A stretch of 64,000 bases of DNA from Mycolicibacterium mageritense (GCF_010727475.1 NZ_AP022567.1:620001-684000); one strand, 5' to 3'. Numbered from the stretch's first letter, positions 7,980-16,501 are shown. Numbers and translations are program-made. The notes: generated from the sequence alone by a model not told the origin.

Positions 7980-9197
7980 ATGCCTGAAGCCGTCATCGTT
8001 GCCACTGCCCGCTCGCCGATCGGCCGCGCAGGCAAGGGCTCACTCGTCAACATGCGTCCCGACGACCTGGCCGCCCAGATGGTCAAGGCCGTGCTGGACA
8101 AAGTGCCTGCACTGGATCCCCGTGACATCGACGACCTGATCATGGGCTGCGGCCAGCCCGGCGGTGAGGCCGGCTTCAACATCGGCCGGGCCGTCGCGGT
8201 GCAGCTGGGCTACGACTTCCTGCCCGGCACCACCGTCAACCGCTACTGTTCGTCGTCTCTGCAGACCACCCGGATGGCCTTCCACGCGATCAAGGCCGGT
8301 GAGGGCCACGCCTTCATCTCCGCGGGCGTCGAGACCGTCTCGCGGTTCGCGAAGGGCAACGCCGACGGCTGGCCCGACACCAAGAACCCGCTGTACGCCG
8401 ATGCCATGGCGCGCTCCGATCAGGCCGCCGCCGGCGCCACCGAATGGCACGACCCGCGCGAAGACGGCCTGGTGCCCGATGTCTACATCGCCATGGGCCA
8501 GACCGCCGAGAACGTCGCCCTGCATACCGGCATCAGCCGGGAGGACCAGGACCACTGGGGCGTGCGGTCACAGAACCGTGCCGAAGAGGCCATCAAGAAC
8601 GGCTTCTTCGAGCGCGAGATCGTTCCCGTCACCCTGCCGGATGGAACCACCGTCTCGACCGATGATGGGCCCAGGCCCGGAACCACCTACGAGAAGATCA
8701 GCCAGCTCAAGCCGGTCTTCCGGCCCAACGGCACCATCACTGCAGGCAACGCCTGCCCGCTCAACGACGGCGCCGCCGCGCTCGTGGTGATGAGCGACGT
8801 GCGCGCGCGTGAGCTCGGCCTCACACCGCTGGCCCGCATCGTGTCGACCGGTGTGTCCGGGCTGTCGCCGGAGATCATGGGCCTCGGCCCCATCGAGGCC
8901 GTCAAGAAGGCTCTTGCCAACGCGGGCATGAGCATTGGCGACATCGACCTCTACGAGATCAACGAGGCGTTCGCGGTGCAGGTGCTCGGCTCGGCCCGCG
9001 CGCTCGGCATGGACGAGGACAAGCTGAACGTGTCCGGCGGCGCGATCGCCCTCGGCCACCCCTTCGGCATGACCGGTGCCCGCATCACCGCCACGCTGCT
9101 CAACAACCTGCAGACCTACGACAAGACCTTCGGCATCGAGACCATGTGTGTCGGTGGCGGCCAGGGCATGGCGATGGTCGTGGAGCGGCTCTCCTAG
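7980..9197 (+). CDS. fadA3: Acetyl-CoA acetyltransferase / 3-ketoacyl-CoA thiolase
   Basis: 405 aa cytoplasmic thiolase that cleaves 3-ketoacyl-CoA in beta-oxidation. The nucleophilic cysteine is C90 in NRYCSSS. NEAFAVQ, GGAIALGHPFG and the C-terminal CVGGGQG motifs are all intact. An AGGGAG ribosome-binding site precedes the ATG. It is the counterpart of Rv1074c. The KstR-like box just upstream suggests a role in sterol or related lipid breakdown. It is followed by a palindromic repeat rather than another gene on the same strand. Confidence 0.92.
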   Translation: MPEAVIVATARSPIGRAGKGSLVNMRPDDLAAQMVKAVLDKVPALDPRDIDDLIMGCGQPGGEAGFNIGRAVAVQLGYDFLPGTTVNRYCSSSLQTTRMAFHAIKAGEGHAFISAGVETVSRFAKGNADGWPDTKNPLYADAMARSDQAAAGATEWHDPREDGLVPDVYIAMGQTAENVALHTGISREDQDHWGVRSQNRAEEAIKNGFFEREIVPVTLPDGTTVSTDDGPRPGTTYEKISQLKPVFRPNGTITAGNACPLNDGAAALVVMSDVRARELGLTPLARIVSTGVSGLSPEIMGLGPIEAVKKALANAGMSIGDIDLYEINEAFAVQVLGSARALGMDEDKLNVSGGAIALGHPFGMTGARITATLLNNLQTYDKTFGIETMCVGGGQGMAMVVERLS

Positions 9198-9207
9198 CTT
9201 GTGTGCC

Positions 9208-9272
9208 GCGTTGGTTCTGCGTCCACGGCGCAAAAGTACGAGTAACCCACGCCCTCACCGCAGAACCAACGC
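9208..9272. repeat. Palindromic repeat, family B copy 1
   Basis: Perfect 14-bp arms, GCGTTGGTTCTGCG at 9208-9221 and its complement at 9259-9272, flank a 37-base centre containing CGCAAAAGTACG. It sits between the convergent fadA3 and DUF559 genes. The right arm encodes part of the last residues (LVLR) of the DUF559 protein. The centre (9223-9263) recurs at 10250-10290 and 10333-10373. Confidence 0.8.
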
Positions 9273-10112
9273 CGCAGCCACTCGACTCCACGCGACATGC
9301 AGGCGGGCCATGATCTCGGGCCGCCGATGGCCCGCGGCCACTCGAATCGTGGTCCAGCCGGCGTCGCTGATGTGCTCGTTGCGGACGATGTCGTAGCCCA
9401 AAGCGTCGGCATGCTGCACGCCGTCATATTCGACCGCGAGCATGTACTCCTCCCACCCCATGTCGAGGTAGTACCGCGGTTGGCCGTTCGCGCCCAGGAC
9501 CGGGATCTGTGTCTGAGGTCGCGGGTACCCCTCGTCGATGATCATGAGACGAAGCCAGGTCTCCTTGGGCGACTGGGCACCCGGGTCGTAGAGGTCGAGC
9601 GCGCACTCGAGCTGACGCAGCCCACGCACGTGCCGATGCCTTTCCGCCAGCATCAGCACGTCGGTGGCCTTGAACTCCGTTGCATTACCGAGCGCGTCGA
9701 GCCGAGCCACGGCTTCCTCAAGTGAACCGCGCCGGCCGAGGTCGAAGGCCGTCCGCTCGGGCGTCGTCACATTGAGTCCGTCGAGCAGTTGGCATTCCCC
9801 CGGCAGCAAGAGATCGGCACGGGTGATAACCCGCCGTGGCGGTCTCGCATTCGCCCAGATCAATTCGACGGGAACGTCGTCGTCAATCCACTGGGCGCGA
9901 TGCAAGGCCGATGCCGCGAGACCCGCGACCACCGCTTCCCGACCCGACCACAACCATGCCGCTTGCGTCCGCAATCGCAGAGTGAGGGCAATCCGCTTGT
10001 CCAGGTACACGTTTGGCATCAGCGGCTGGTAATAGCGGCGCAACTCATAGCGGTTCAGCGCGCCGGATGCCAGAGCCTCGCTGCCGACGAAGGGATCGCT
10101 GCCAATGTCCAT
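9255..10112 (-). CDS. DUF559 nuclease-fold protein with AbiEi-like N-terminus (Rv1073-like)
   Basis: 285 aa. The N-terminal half resembles the AbiEi antitoxin-type winged-helix region (DPFVGSEALASGALNRYELR). The C-terminal part (about residues 195-285) matches DUF559, a restriction-endonuclease-like fold, with LAVEYDGVQH and a later TTIRV strand. No partner toxin gene is adjacent. The ATG at 10112 is preferred; a TTG at 10151 is open but unsupported. The last codons lie within a palindromic repeat. Role unknown; the fold suggests nucleic-acid binding or cleavage. Confidence 0.75.
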   Translation of the reverse strand: MDIGSDPFVGSEALASGALNRYELRRYYQPLMPNVYLDKRIALTLRLRTQAAWLWSGREAVVAGLAASALHRAQWIDDDVPVELIWANARPPRRVITRADLLLPGECQLLDGLNVTTPERTAFDLGRRGSLEEAVARLDALGNATEFKATDVLMLAERHRHVRGLRQLECALDLYDPGAQSPKETWLRLMIIDEGYPRPQTQIPVLGANGQPRYYLDMGWEEYMLAVEYDGVQHADALGYDIVRNEHISDAGWTTIRVAAGHRRPEIMARLHVAWSRVAAALVLR

Positions 10113-10142
10113 GGCGACAGGCTGGTTTCGGCTACCGACAAG

Positions 10143-10202
10143 TGTGGACAACCCGTGGTGCCTCTGGCGTCGGCCTGTGGATGAACCTGCGACTGGGGAT
10201 AA
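10143..10202. other. Cluster of three DnaA-box-like 9-mers
   Basis: TGTGGACAA (10143-10151) equals the complement of the mycobacterial DnaA box TTGTCCACA. TGTGGATGA (10176) and TGGGGATAA (10194) each differ from TGTGGATAA by one base. All lie just upstream of the DUF559 start. This may be chance or a gene-family-specific leader. Confidence 0.35.
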
Positions 10203-10230
10203 CCCGCCGCAGCATTGACTCTGGATGGCA

Positions 10231-10373
10231 CCCAGCGCTCACACTGCAACCACGGCGCAAAAGTACGAGAAGCCCACGCCCTCACCGCAGAACCAACACA
10301 CCCCGGCCCACCACCCAGCGTTCACTCTGCACCCACGGCGCAAAAGTACGAGAAACCCACGCCCTCACCGCAG
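10231..10373. repeat. Two direct copies of a 60-bp unit, family B copies 2 and 3
   Basis: Units 10231-10290 and 10314-10373 differ at only a few positions, have an 83-bp period, and share the 41-bp core also present at 9223-9263. They occupy the 300-base gap between the DUF559 start and the BI-1 gene terminator. No gene is supported there. Confidence 0.8.
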
Positions 10374-10424
10374 GCTCAACGCCGGCCCCGCCGCACCAGC
10401 CGCCGACACGCACCTCCCCCACGC

Positions 10425-10459
10425 AAAAGAAAAAGGCGCCCGCAGTCGCGGACGCCTTT
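10425..10459 (-). terminator. Intrinsic terminator of the BI-1 gene
   Basis: On the minus strand AAAGGCG pairs with CGCCTTT around a short inner CCGC/GCGG stem and AGTC loop (10432-10459). It is followed by the U-rich tract TTTTTCTTTT, a classical intrinsic terminator 14 bases after the stop codon. Confidence 0.88.
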
Positions 10460-10473
10460 CTCGGGCAGGGCAG

Positions 10474-11322
10474 CTAGTCGTTGTTGAAGTACGACAGCAG
10501 CCGCAGGATCTCGATGTAGAGCCAGACCAGGGTGACGGTCAGGCCGAGGGCGATGCCCCACGCGGCCTTCTCCGGCGCACCGGCCCGGATCATCTGGTCG
10601 GCAGCGTCGAAGTCGATCAGGAAGCTGAACGCCGCCAGCGCGATGCACAGGAGCGAGAAGCCGATGGCAAGGCCGCCGCCGGAACGCAGGCCGAGGCCTT
10701 CACCGCCGCCGACACCGAACATCGCGAGCAGGAAGTTCACCAGAACCAGTGCCACGACACCGAACATCGCGGCGACGATCATGCGGGTGAACTTGGGGGT
10801 CACCCGGATGGCCCCGGTCTTGTACACGACAAGCATGCCGATGAACACGCCGATGGTGGCCACCACGGCCTGGAAGATCATGGTGGGGCCGCCGCTGGAC
10901 ACCAGGTTGGCGAACAGGAACGAGGCCGCGCCGAGGAACAGGCCCTCCAGCGCCGCGTAGCTCAGCACGATGGCCGGGTTGTCCTGCTTGCGCCCGAAGG
11001 TGGCGATCAGCACCAAGACCAGGCCGCCGAGCCCGCCGACGAGGGTGAACGGCATCATCAGGGCCGGGTTGGCGGCCACGAAGAAGTAGGACACGACCGC
11101 GACAGCCGAGACGATGGCCAGGGTGATGGCCGTCTTGGTCACGACGTCGTCGATGGTCAGCGGCCGTGCGACGCCGGCCTGCTGCTGGTCGAGGTACTCA
11201 GGCGCATACTGCTGCGCGTGCACCTGCTGCGCACCGAAGCCGGCGGCTCCGGTACCAAATTGTGCATATCCGCCCTGCGTCTTCGGCAGGCTCCGGAATA
11301 CCGGGTTGCTGGTCTCGCGCAC
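10474..11322 (-). CDS. Bax inhibitor-1 (YccA/YbhL) family membrane protein (Rv1072-like)
   Basis: 282 aa. A glutamine/glycine-rich soluble N-terminus (about 50 aa) precedes seven hydrophobic segments. The family C-terminus with the charged LIDFDAADQMIRAGAPEKAAWG and WLYIEILRLL is present. In other organisms BI-1 proteins are pH-sensitive calcium leak channels or modulators of membrane proteases; that is family knowledge, not seen here. The start is GTG with AGGAGAGG about ten bases upstream. It has its own intrinsic terminator, so it is probably monocistronic. Confidence 0.88.
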   Translation of the reverse strand: MRETSNPVFRSLPKTQGGYAQFGTGAAGFGAQQVHAQQYAPEYLDQQQAGVARPLTIDDVVTKTAITLAIVSAVAVVSYFFVAANPALMMPFTLVGGLGGLVLVLIATFGRKQDNPAIVLSYAALEGLFLGAASFLFANLVSSGGPTMIFQAVVATIGVFIGMLVVYKTGAIRVTPKFTRMIVAAMFGVVALVLVNFLLAMFGVGGGEGLGLRSGGGLAIGFSLLCIALAAFSFLIDFDAADQMIRAGAPEKAAWGIALGLTVTLVWLYIEILRLLSYFNND

Positions 11323-11484
11323 CGTCGGGATCCTCTCCTGTGAGATGTGTTCGGCTAAGAACTACTCGATCAACGATCAAGCTGCTGGGCGGGTTCCCGG
11401 CGAACTGAGAATGTTCTCAGGAAACGTCCAGGTTTGATCTTGAGGCAAACCCTACCCGTCGTGCGGGGCGCTGGGGCACCGAAC

Positions 11485-11490
11485 TAGATT
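11485..11490 (+). promoter_or_regulatory. -10 element predicting a leaderless start
   Basis: TAGATT (TANNNT type) lies seven bases before the GTG at 11498, which lacks a Shine-Dalgarno. This favours GTG 11498 over the TTG at 11489 as the start of the hydratase-family gene. Confidence 0.55.
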
Positions 11491-11497
11491 GCAACTC

Positions 11498-12538
11498 GTG
11501 ACAGAAAACGAGGACGTCCTAGTAAGTGTCCGTAACGGCGTCGGCATCCTGACGCTGAACCGGCCGAAGGCGATCAACTCCCTCAACGAAGTCATGGTCG
11601 AGGGCATCTCCAAGGCACTGCACGCCTGGGAACACGACGACGCGGTCCACACCGTGCTGTTGACCGGTGCGGGCGAACGTGGCCTGTGCGCGGGCGGCGA
11701 CGTCGTGGCGCTCTATCACAGCGCCAAGGTGGGTGGCGCCGACGCGCGGCGGTTCTGGTTCGACGAGTACGTCCTCAACGCCTACATCGGCCGCTACCCG
11801 AAACCGTATGTGGCACTGATGGACGGCATCGTGATGGGCGGCGGCGTCGGGGTGGGAGCGCACGGCAGTGTCCGCGTCGTCACCGACACCACCAAGATGG
11901 CCATGCCGGAGGTCGGCATCGGCTTCATCCCCGATGTCGGCGGCACCTACCTGCTGTCCCGCGCGCCGGGCGCGCTAGGCCTGCACGCCGCGCTCACCGG
12001 GGCGCCGTTCTCGGGCGCCGACGCGATCGCGATGGGCTTCGCCGACCACTACGTGCCGCACGACCGGGTAGACGCCTTCGCCGAGGCCGTCGTCGCCGAC
12101 GGGGTCGACAAGGCCTTGGCGTCCTACGCAACAGACCCGCCCGCCAGCCCGCTGCTCGAACAGCGCGACTGGATCGACGCATGCTACGCGGGCGACACCG
12201 TGGCCGACATCGTCGCCGCGCTGCGGGGTCACGCCGCGGCAGCCGCGACCCAAGCCGCCGACCTGATCGCCACCCGCTCCCCCGTTTCGCTGTCGGTGGC
12301 GCTGGAAGCCGTGCGCCGCGCGGCCAAGCTGGAGACACTGGAGGACGTGCTGCGCCAGGAGTACCGGACCTCGTGTGCGTCCGTGCGCTCCCACGATTTC
12401 GTCGAGGGCATCCGGGCTCAGCTCGTCGACAAGGACCGCAACCCGCAGTGGTCTCCCGCCTCGCTCGACGCGGTCACGACCGCCGACGTGGAAGCCTATT
12501 TCGCACCCGCCGATCCCGATCTGACCTTTCAGGAGTGA
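11498..12538 (+). CDS. echA9: Enoyl-CoA hydratase/isomerase family, probable 3-hydroxyisobutyryl-CoA hydrolase
   Basis: 346 aa crotonase-fold protein, longer than ordinary hydratases and of the length of 3-hydroxyisobutyryl-CoA hydrolases (valine catabolism). The oxyanion segments GLCAGGDV and GGGVGVGAHG, the MPEVGIGFIPDVGG block and the C-terminal DKDRNPQWSP motif are typical of that subgroup. It is the counterpart of Rv1071c (EchA9). The stop is three bases before the echA8 ATG and carries the echA8 ribosome-binding site, so the two form an operon. Confidence 0.88.
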   Translation: MTENEDVLVSVRNGVGILTLNRPKAINSLNEVMVEGISKALHAWEHDDAVHTVLLTGAGERGLCAGGDVVALYHSAKVGGADARRFWFDEYVLNAYIGRYPKPYVALMDGIVMGGGVGVGAHGSVRVVTDTTKMAMPEVGIGFIPDVGGTYLLSRAPGALGLHAALTGAPFSGADAIAMGFADHYVPHDRVDAFAEAVVADGVDKALASYATDPPASPLLEQRDWIDACYAGDTVADIVAALRGHAAAAATQAADLIATRSPVSLSVALEAVRRAAKLETLEDVLRQEYRTSCASVRSHDFVEGIRAQLVDKDRNPQWSPASLDAVTTADVEAYFAPADPDLTFQE

Positions 12539-12540
12539 GC

Positions 12541-13314
12541 ATGACGTACGAGACCATCCTGGTGACCCGCGTCGACCGCGTCGCGACCATAACGCTGAAC
12601 CGGCCCAAGGCACTCAACGCGCTCAACAGCCAGGTGATGACCGAAGTCACCACGGCCGCAGCTGAACTCGACAACGATCCGAGCATCGGCGCGATCATCG
12701 TCACGGGTAACGAGAAGGCGTTCGCCGCGGGGGCGGACATCAAGGAGATGGCCGATCTGTCGTTCGCCGACGTGTACTCGGCCGACTTCTTCGAGCTGTG
12801 GTCGAAGTTCGCGGCCACGCGGACGCCGACCATCGCCGCGGTCGCCGGGTACGCCCTCGGCGGCGGCTGCGAACTCGCGATGATGTGCGACATCCTGATC
12901 GCCGCCGACACCGCGAAGTTCGGGCAGCCCGAGATCAAGCTCGGCGTGCTGCCGGGCATGGGCGGCTCACAGCGCCTCACGCGCGCGATCGGCAAGGCCA
13001 AGGCCATGGACCTGATCCTGACGGGCCGCACCATCGACGCGGTCGAGGCCGAACGCGCCGGGTTGGTGTCGCGTTTGGTGCCTGCCGACTCGCTCATCGA
13101 CGAGGCACTGGCGGTCGCCGAGACCATCGCCGGGATGTCGCTGTCCGCGTCACGGATGGCCAAGGAAGCGGTCAACCGTGCCTTCGAGTCCTCGCTGGCG
13201 GAGGGTCTGCTGTACGAGCGCAGGCTGTTCCACTCGGCGTTCGCGACCGCCGATCAGAAGGAAGGTATGGCGGCGTTCACCGAGAAGCGCGCCGCAAACT
13301 TCACCCATCGATAA
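12541..13314 (+). CDS. echA8: Enoyl-CoA hydratase
   Basis: 257 aa crotonase that hydrates trans-2-enoyl-CoA in beta-oxidation. Visible are the CoA/oxyanion segment KAFAAGADIKEM, GGGCELAM with the first catalytic glutamate, and GQPEIKLGVLPGMGG with the second. The length is standard. AGGAG inside the end of echA9 serves as the ribosome-binding site. It is the counterpart of Rv1070c. The stop codon overlaps the predicted -10 element of the next gene. Confidence 0.92.
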   Translation: MTYETILVTRVDRVATITLNRPKALNALNSQVMTEVTTAAAELDNDPSIGAIIVTGNEKAFAAGADIKEMADLSFADVYSADFFELWSKFAATRTPTIAAVAGYALGGGCELAMMCDILIAADTAKFGQPEIKLGVLPGMGGSQRLTRAIGKAKAMDLILTGRTIDAVEAERAGLVSRLVPADSLIDEALAVAETIAGMSLSASRMAKEAVNRAFESSLAEGLLYERRLFHSAFATADQKEGMAAFTEKRAANFTHR

Positions 13315-13317
13315 AGT
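13312..13317 (+). promoter_or_regulatory. -10 element overlapping the echA8 stop codon
   Basis: TAAAGT begins with the echA8 stop TAA and is six bases before the GTG at 13324, which has no Shine-Dalgarno. This is the arrangement of a leaderless mRNA start. Confidence 0.45.
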
Positions 13318-13323
13318 CAACGG

Positions 13324-15021
13324 GTGACCGACACCGAGGTAACACCGGCAGCGCCGGCCGAATCGGACAGCAGCCAGGAAAAGCCGGACTGGTGGGTGCG
13401 CCACTACACGTTCTTCGGAACCGCGGTGGGCTTGGTGTTCATCTGGTTCTCACTGACTCCGTCGCTGCTGCCGCGCGGCCCGCTCTTCCAAGGGCTGGTC
13501 AGCGGCGGCGCCGGGGCAATCGGTTACGGCCTGGGCGTTTTCGGGGTCTGGCTGGTGCGCTACATGCGGTCGGCGGACACCAGCCCCAAGGCTCCGAAGT
13601 GGGCGTGGCTGGCGCTCGTCGTGGTCGGGATCATCGGCCAGATCCTGATGATCATCTACTTCCACGTGTGGCAGGACGAGGTCCGCGACTTCATGGGTGT
13701 GCCTCGGCTGGCGTTCTGGGACCATCCGCTCACAGCCGTGCTTTCGATCGTGGTGCTGTTCGTTTTCGTCGAGATCGGGCAGTTGGTCGGCAGGCTCGTA
13801 CGCTTCCTGGTGCGCCAGCTCAATCGGTTTGCCCCGCCCCGGGTTTCGGCGGTCGTCGTGGTCGTGCTGTTGCTCAGCTTGACCATCGCCCTGCTCAACG
13901 GCGTCGTCGCACGCGTTGCGATGGACAAGATCAACAGCACCTTCTCGGCGGTCAACGACGAGACCAGCCCGGACTTCACGGCCCCGACGTCCAAATTCCG
14001 TTCGGGTGGACCGGAATCCCTCGACAGTTGGGAGTCGCTGGGCCATCAGGGCCGCGTGTTCGTGTCCAACGGGCCGACGGTGCAACAGCTTTCGGAGTTC
14101 AACGGCAAACCGGCGATCGAGCCGATCCGGGCGTACGCAGGCCTGCATTCGGCCGACGGCATCAAGGCCACCGCGGCGTTGGCGGCCAAGGAACTGGTGC
14201 GCACGGGCGGGCTGGACCGGCAGGTCGTCGCCGTCGCGACCACCACCGGCACGGGCTGGATCAACGAGGCCGAGGCCTCGGCGCTGGAGTACATGTACAA
14301 CGGCGACACCGCGATCGTGAGCATGCAGTACTCGTTCCTGCCCAGCTGGCTGTCGTTCCTGGTGGACAAGGAGAACGCGCGCCAGGCCGGGCAGGCGTTG
14401 TTCGAAGCCGTCGACGAGCTCGTCAAGGCGATGCCGGAAGGCCGGCGACCCAAGCTCGTGGTTTTCGGTGAAAGCCTCGGATCGTTCGGTGGCGAGGCGC
14501 CGTTCCTGGCGCTCAACAATCTCGTCGCCCGCACCGATGGCGCGCTCTTCTCAGGGCCGACGTTCAACAACACGATCTGGACCGACCTGACCCGCAACCG
14601 GGACGCGGGATCACCGATGTGGCTGCCGATCTACGACAAGGGTGAGAACGTCCGGTTCTCCGCGGAGGCCCGCAACCTGGACCGCCCCGCCGCCCCGTGG
14701 GGCCATCCGCGTGTCGTGTACCTGCAGCACGCCTCCGACCCGATCGCCTGGTGGAACACGGATCTGCTGTTCGCCGAACCTGATTGGCTCAAGGAGCCGC
14801 GCGGCTACGACGTCTCGGGGCGCATGCAGTGGATTCCCATCGTGACGTTCCTGCAGGTGTCCGCCGACATGGCGGTGGCCGTGGATGTGCCCGACGGCCA
14901 CGGCCACGTCTACGTCAAGGATGTCGCCAACGCGTGGGCCAAGATCATGGAGCCGCCGGGCTGGACGCCCGAGAAGACCGAGAAGCTGCGCCCGCTGCTC
15001 ACCAACGACGAGAACGCCTGA
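13324..15021 (+). CDS. Membrane alpha/beta-hydrolase family protein (Rv1069c-like)
   Basis: 565 aa. The N-terminal half contains four or five membrane segments (first starting near residue 35, others within 60-200). The C-terminal half is an alpha/beta-hydrolase catalytic domain with nucleophile elbow VVFGESLGS near residue 380 and a late HGHVY that could supply the histidine. The two halves match the paired Pfam families described for this mycobacterial protein type. The substrate is unknown; an acyl or lipid ester at the membrane is a reasonable guess. It converges on the rhodanese gene with a one-base gap. Confidence 0.8.
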   Translation: MTDTEVTPAAPAESDSSQEKPDWWVRHYTFFGTAVGLVFIWFSLTPSLLPRGPLFQGLVSGGAGAIGYGLGVFGVWLVRYMRSADTSPKAPKWAWLALVVVGIIGQILMIIYFHVWQDEVRDFMGVPRLAFWDHPLTAVLSIVVLFVFVEIGQLVGRLVRFLVRQLNRFAPPRVSAVVVVVLLLSLTIALLNGVVARVAMDKINSTFSAVNDETSPDFTAPTSKFRSGGPESLDSWESLGHQGRVFVSNGPTVQQLSEFNGKPAIEPIRAYAGLHSADGIKATAALAAKELVRTGGLDRQVVAVATTTGTGWINEAEASALEYMYNGDTAIVSMQYSFLPSWLSFLVDKENARQAGQALFEAVDELVKAMPEGRRPKLVVFGESLGSFGGEAPFLALNNLVARTDGALFSGPTFNNTIWTDLTRNRDAGSPMWLPIYDKGENVRFSAEARNLDRPAAPWGHPRVVYLQHASDPIAWWNTDLLFAEPDWLKEPRGYDVSGRMQWIPIVTFLQVSADMAVAVDVPDGHGHVYVKDVANAWAKIMEPPGWTPEKTEKLRPLLTNDENA

Positions 15022-15022
15022 G

Positions 15023-15391
15023 TCACACCAGTCCGGCCGCTGCGAGCGCGCGGTATCCGCCGATCACGTCGGTCGACCGGTGCAGCCCCAGATCGAGCAG
15101 CGCGGCCGCGGCCAGGCTCGACGTGTAGCCCTCCGAGCACAGGATCACCCAGTACACGTCGTCGCCGACGGCCTGCGGGATCCGGGCGTCGCTGGTCGGG
15201 TCGCACCGCCACTCCAGGTGGTTGCGTTCGATCACGAGCGCGTCGGGATGCTCCCCTTCGGCTGTGCGCTGTGCGGCGGGACGGATGTCGACGAGGACCG
15301 CGCCGTCGGCGAGGGCCGCAGGCAGATCGCTTGCCGGCAGGCGCTTGAGCCGGGCCCTGGCCGCCTCCAACACCGCGTCGATACGGCTCAT
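15023..15391 (-). CDS. Single-domain rhodanese (Rv1066-like)
   Basis: 122 aa sulfurtransferase domain with the active-site loop VILCSEGYTS (cysteine C85) and the N-terminal LVDIRP strand of the fold. It would carry persulfide sulfur. It begins two bases after the stop of the cysteine dioxygenase gene, so both are translated from one message and probably handle cysteine-derived sulfur together. Length is normal for single-domain rhodaneses. Confidence 0.87.
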   Translation of the reverse strand: MSRIDAVLEAARARLKRLPASDLPAALADGAVLVDIRPAAQRTAEGEHPDALVIERNHLEWRCDPTSDARIPQAVGDDVYWVILCSEGYTSSLAAAALLDLGLHRSTDVIGGYRALAAAGLV

Positions 15392-15393
15392 TG

Positions 15394-15918
15394 CTATCCC
15401 TCCGGCGCGTCGGTGAGTTCAGTGCGGTTTCGCCGCAGTGTATTGCGCGGGGTCACTTCGTAGTACGACATCGCGGTCAACGGTGGTGAATACGCGTGCA
15501 CGCTGAGTGTCGGCCCGATCACCGGACCGGGCGCACGCACGACGTCGTGCACCCACCCGAGCGGAAACGCGGCCTGGCTGCCCGCCGAGAGGCTGCGGCG
15601 GCGCAGCGCCTCACCGTCCCAGCGCGTCTCGGTCAGCGCGCCGGACACCACGGTCAGGGCGCCGATCGAGCCACCGTGGTCGTGCAGTTCGGTCGACCGG
15701 TCAGGAACCCAGCTGATCAGCCAGATGTCGAGCTCGTCGTCGCCGTGCAGCCGGGTGTACCAGCGTTCGTGCTCGGGCAGATCCCGCAGCAGCCTGTCGT
15801 AGCGGCCCGACAGCACCTCGTCGGCCGCGCGGTCGGTCGTGTGCAGCAGGTCGGGCAGTCGTAGGCGGGTGGGCGCCGACACCGCGGGCATGGGAATGTG
15901 CGCAAGGGCGGAAGACAT
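15394..15918 (-). CDS. Cysteine dioxygenase-like cupin
   Basis: 174 aa cupin of the cysteine dioxygenase type I family, which oxidises cysteine to cysteine sulfinate using non-haem iron. Candidate metal ligands are H79 and H81 in ELHDHGGS and H124 in GWVHDV; the later SVHAYSPPL block is typical. It is coupled to a rhodanese. A short hairpin lies in its 5' region (15955-15980). A second domain of this family forms the N-terminus of the large fusion protein at 56316-58235. The substrate could be another thiol, since family members differ in this. Confidence 0.83.
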   Translation of the reverse strand: MSSALAHIPMPAVSAPTRLRLPDLLHTTDRAADEVLSGRYDRLLRDLPEHERWYTRLHGDDELDIWLISWVPDRSTELHDHGGSIGALTVVSGALTETRWDGEALRRRSLSAGSQAAFPLGWVHDVVRAPGPVIGPTLSVHAYSPPLTAMSYYEVTPRNTLRRNRTELTDAPEG

Positions 15919-15954
15919 GCGGAAAAACTCCAGGGACGTGGAACGAACAGGGAG

Positions 15955-15980
15955 GTCGGGCGTGCTCTAACGAGCCCGAC
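15955..15980 (-). promoter_or_regulatory. Hairpin in the cysteine dioxygenase 5' region
   Basis: GTCGGGC and GCCCGAC arms enclose a 12-base loop, 37 bases upstream of the cysteine dioxygenase ATG. It could be an attenuator stem or a regulator site. No U-tract follows. Confidence 0.4.
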
Positions 15981-16027
15981 AACACTCCTGGAATCCGGTC
16001 CCCTCCGACACGGCCGCCAGTGTTGCA

Positions 16028-16033
16028 TAGATT
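16028..16033 (+). promoter_or_regulatory. -10 element predicting a leaderless lpqV start
   Basis: TAGATT lies six bases before the lpqV ATG at 16040, with no Shine-Dalgarno in between. This fits leaderless transcription. Confidence 0.5.
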
Positions 16034-16039
16034 GGCGGA

Positions 16040-16501
16040 ATGCGCAGTTACCCATGGGCCACCCGGCTGTCCGTTGCTGTCATTGCCGCGTCCGGTCTGA
16101 GTCTGCTGACGGGATGCAATTCGTCGGCCGAGGAAGGCAAGCCCGCGGAGTCCTCGTCGGCCGCCGCGACCACCACCACGACGACGGCGGAATCGTCGAC
16201 GCCGACCGCCGCACCGGGAGAAGTCGCGGTGTCACCGGGCGGGGTCACCACCGCCGTCGGCGCCGACGCGCAGTCCACCGAAGACGAGTATTTCCAGGCC
16301 TGCCATGCCGCGAAGGTCTGGATGGACGAGAAGGGCGGCGATCCCAAGGCCCAGATCGAGCCGTACCTGGCGAGCCTGCAGGCGCCCGGTGCGGCGCCTG
16401 GGCCCGGCACCTACAACGTCGCGTGGGCCCAGCTCGAGCCGGCCCGCCAGGCCGCGGTCATCGTCGCGGTCCGGGCGGCGGCCGACGAGCTCTGTAGTTA
16501 G
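16040..16501 (+). CDS. lpqV: Lipoprotein LpqV
   Basis: 153 aa. The lipoprotein signal peptide ends in lipobox LTGC (cysteine near residue 26), followed by a long serine/threonine-rich linker and a small C-terminal domain with two cysteines (YFQACHAAK and ELCS). It is anchored on the outer face of the membrane. It is the counterpart of Rv1064c. Function unknown. Its stop overlaps that of the convergent sulP-type gene by four bases. Confidence 0.85.
   Translation: MRSYPWATRLSVAVIAASGLSLLTGCNSSAEEGKPAESSSAAATTTTTTAESSTPTAAPGEVAVSPGGVTTAVGADAQSTEDEYFQACHAAKVWMDEKGGDPKAQIEPYLASLQAPGAAPGPGTYNVAWAQLEPARQAAVIVAVRAAADELCS

Noticed and set aside
10231..10373. CRISPR array
   Set aside because: Only two 60-bp units with a 23-bp gap, no further spacers and no cas genes.
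15701..15985. Possible cysteine-containing upstream frame before the cysteine dioxygenase gene, considered as a poly-cysteine attenuator
   Set aside because: It has only a few scattered cysteines, no leaderless -10 element, and runs deep into the dioxygenase gene.
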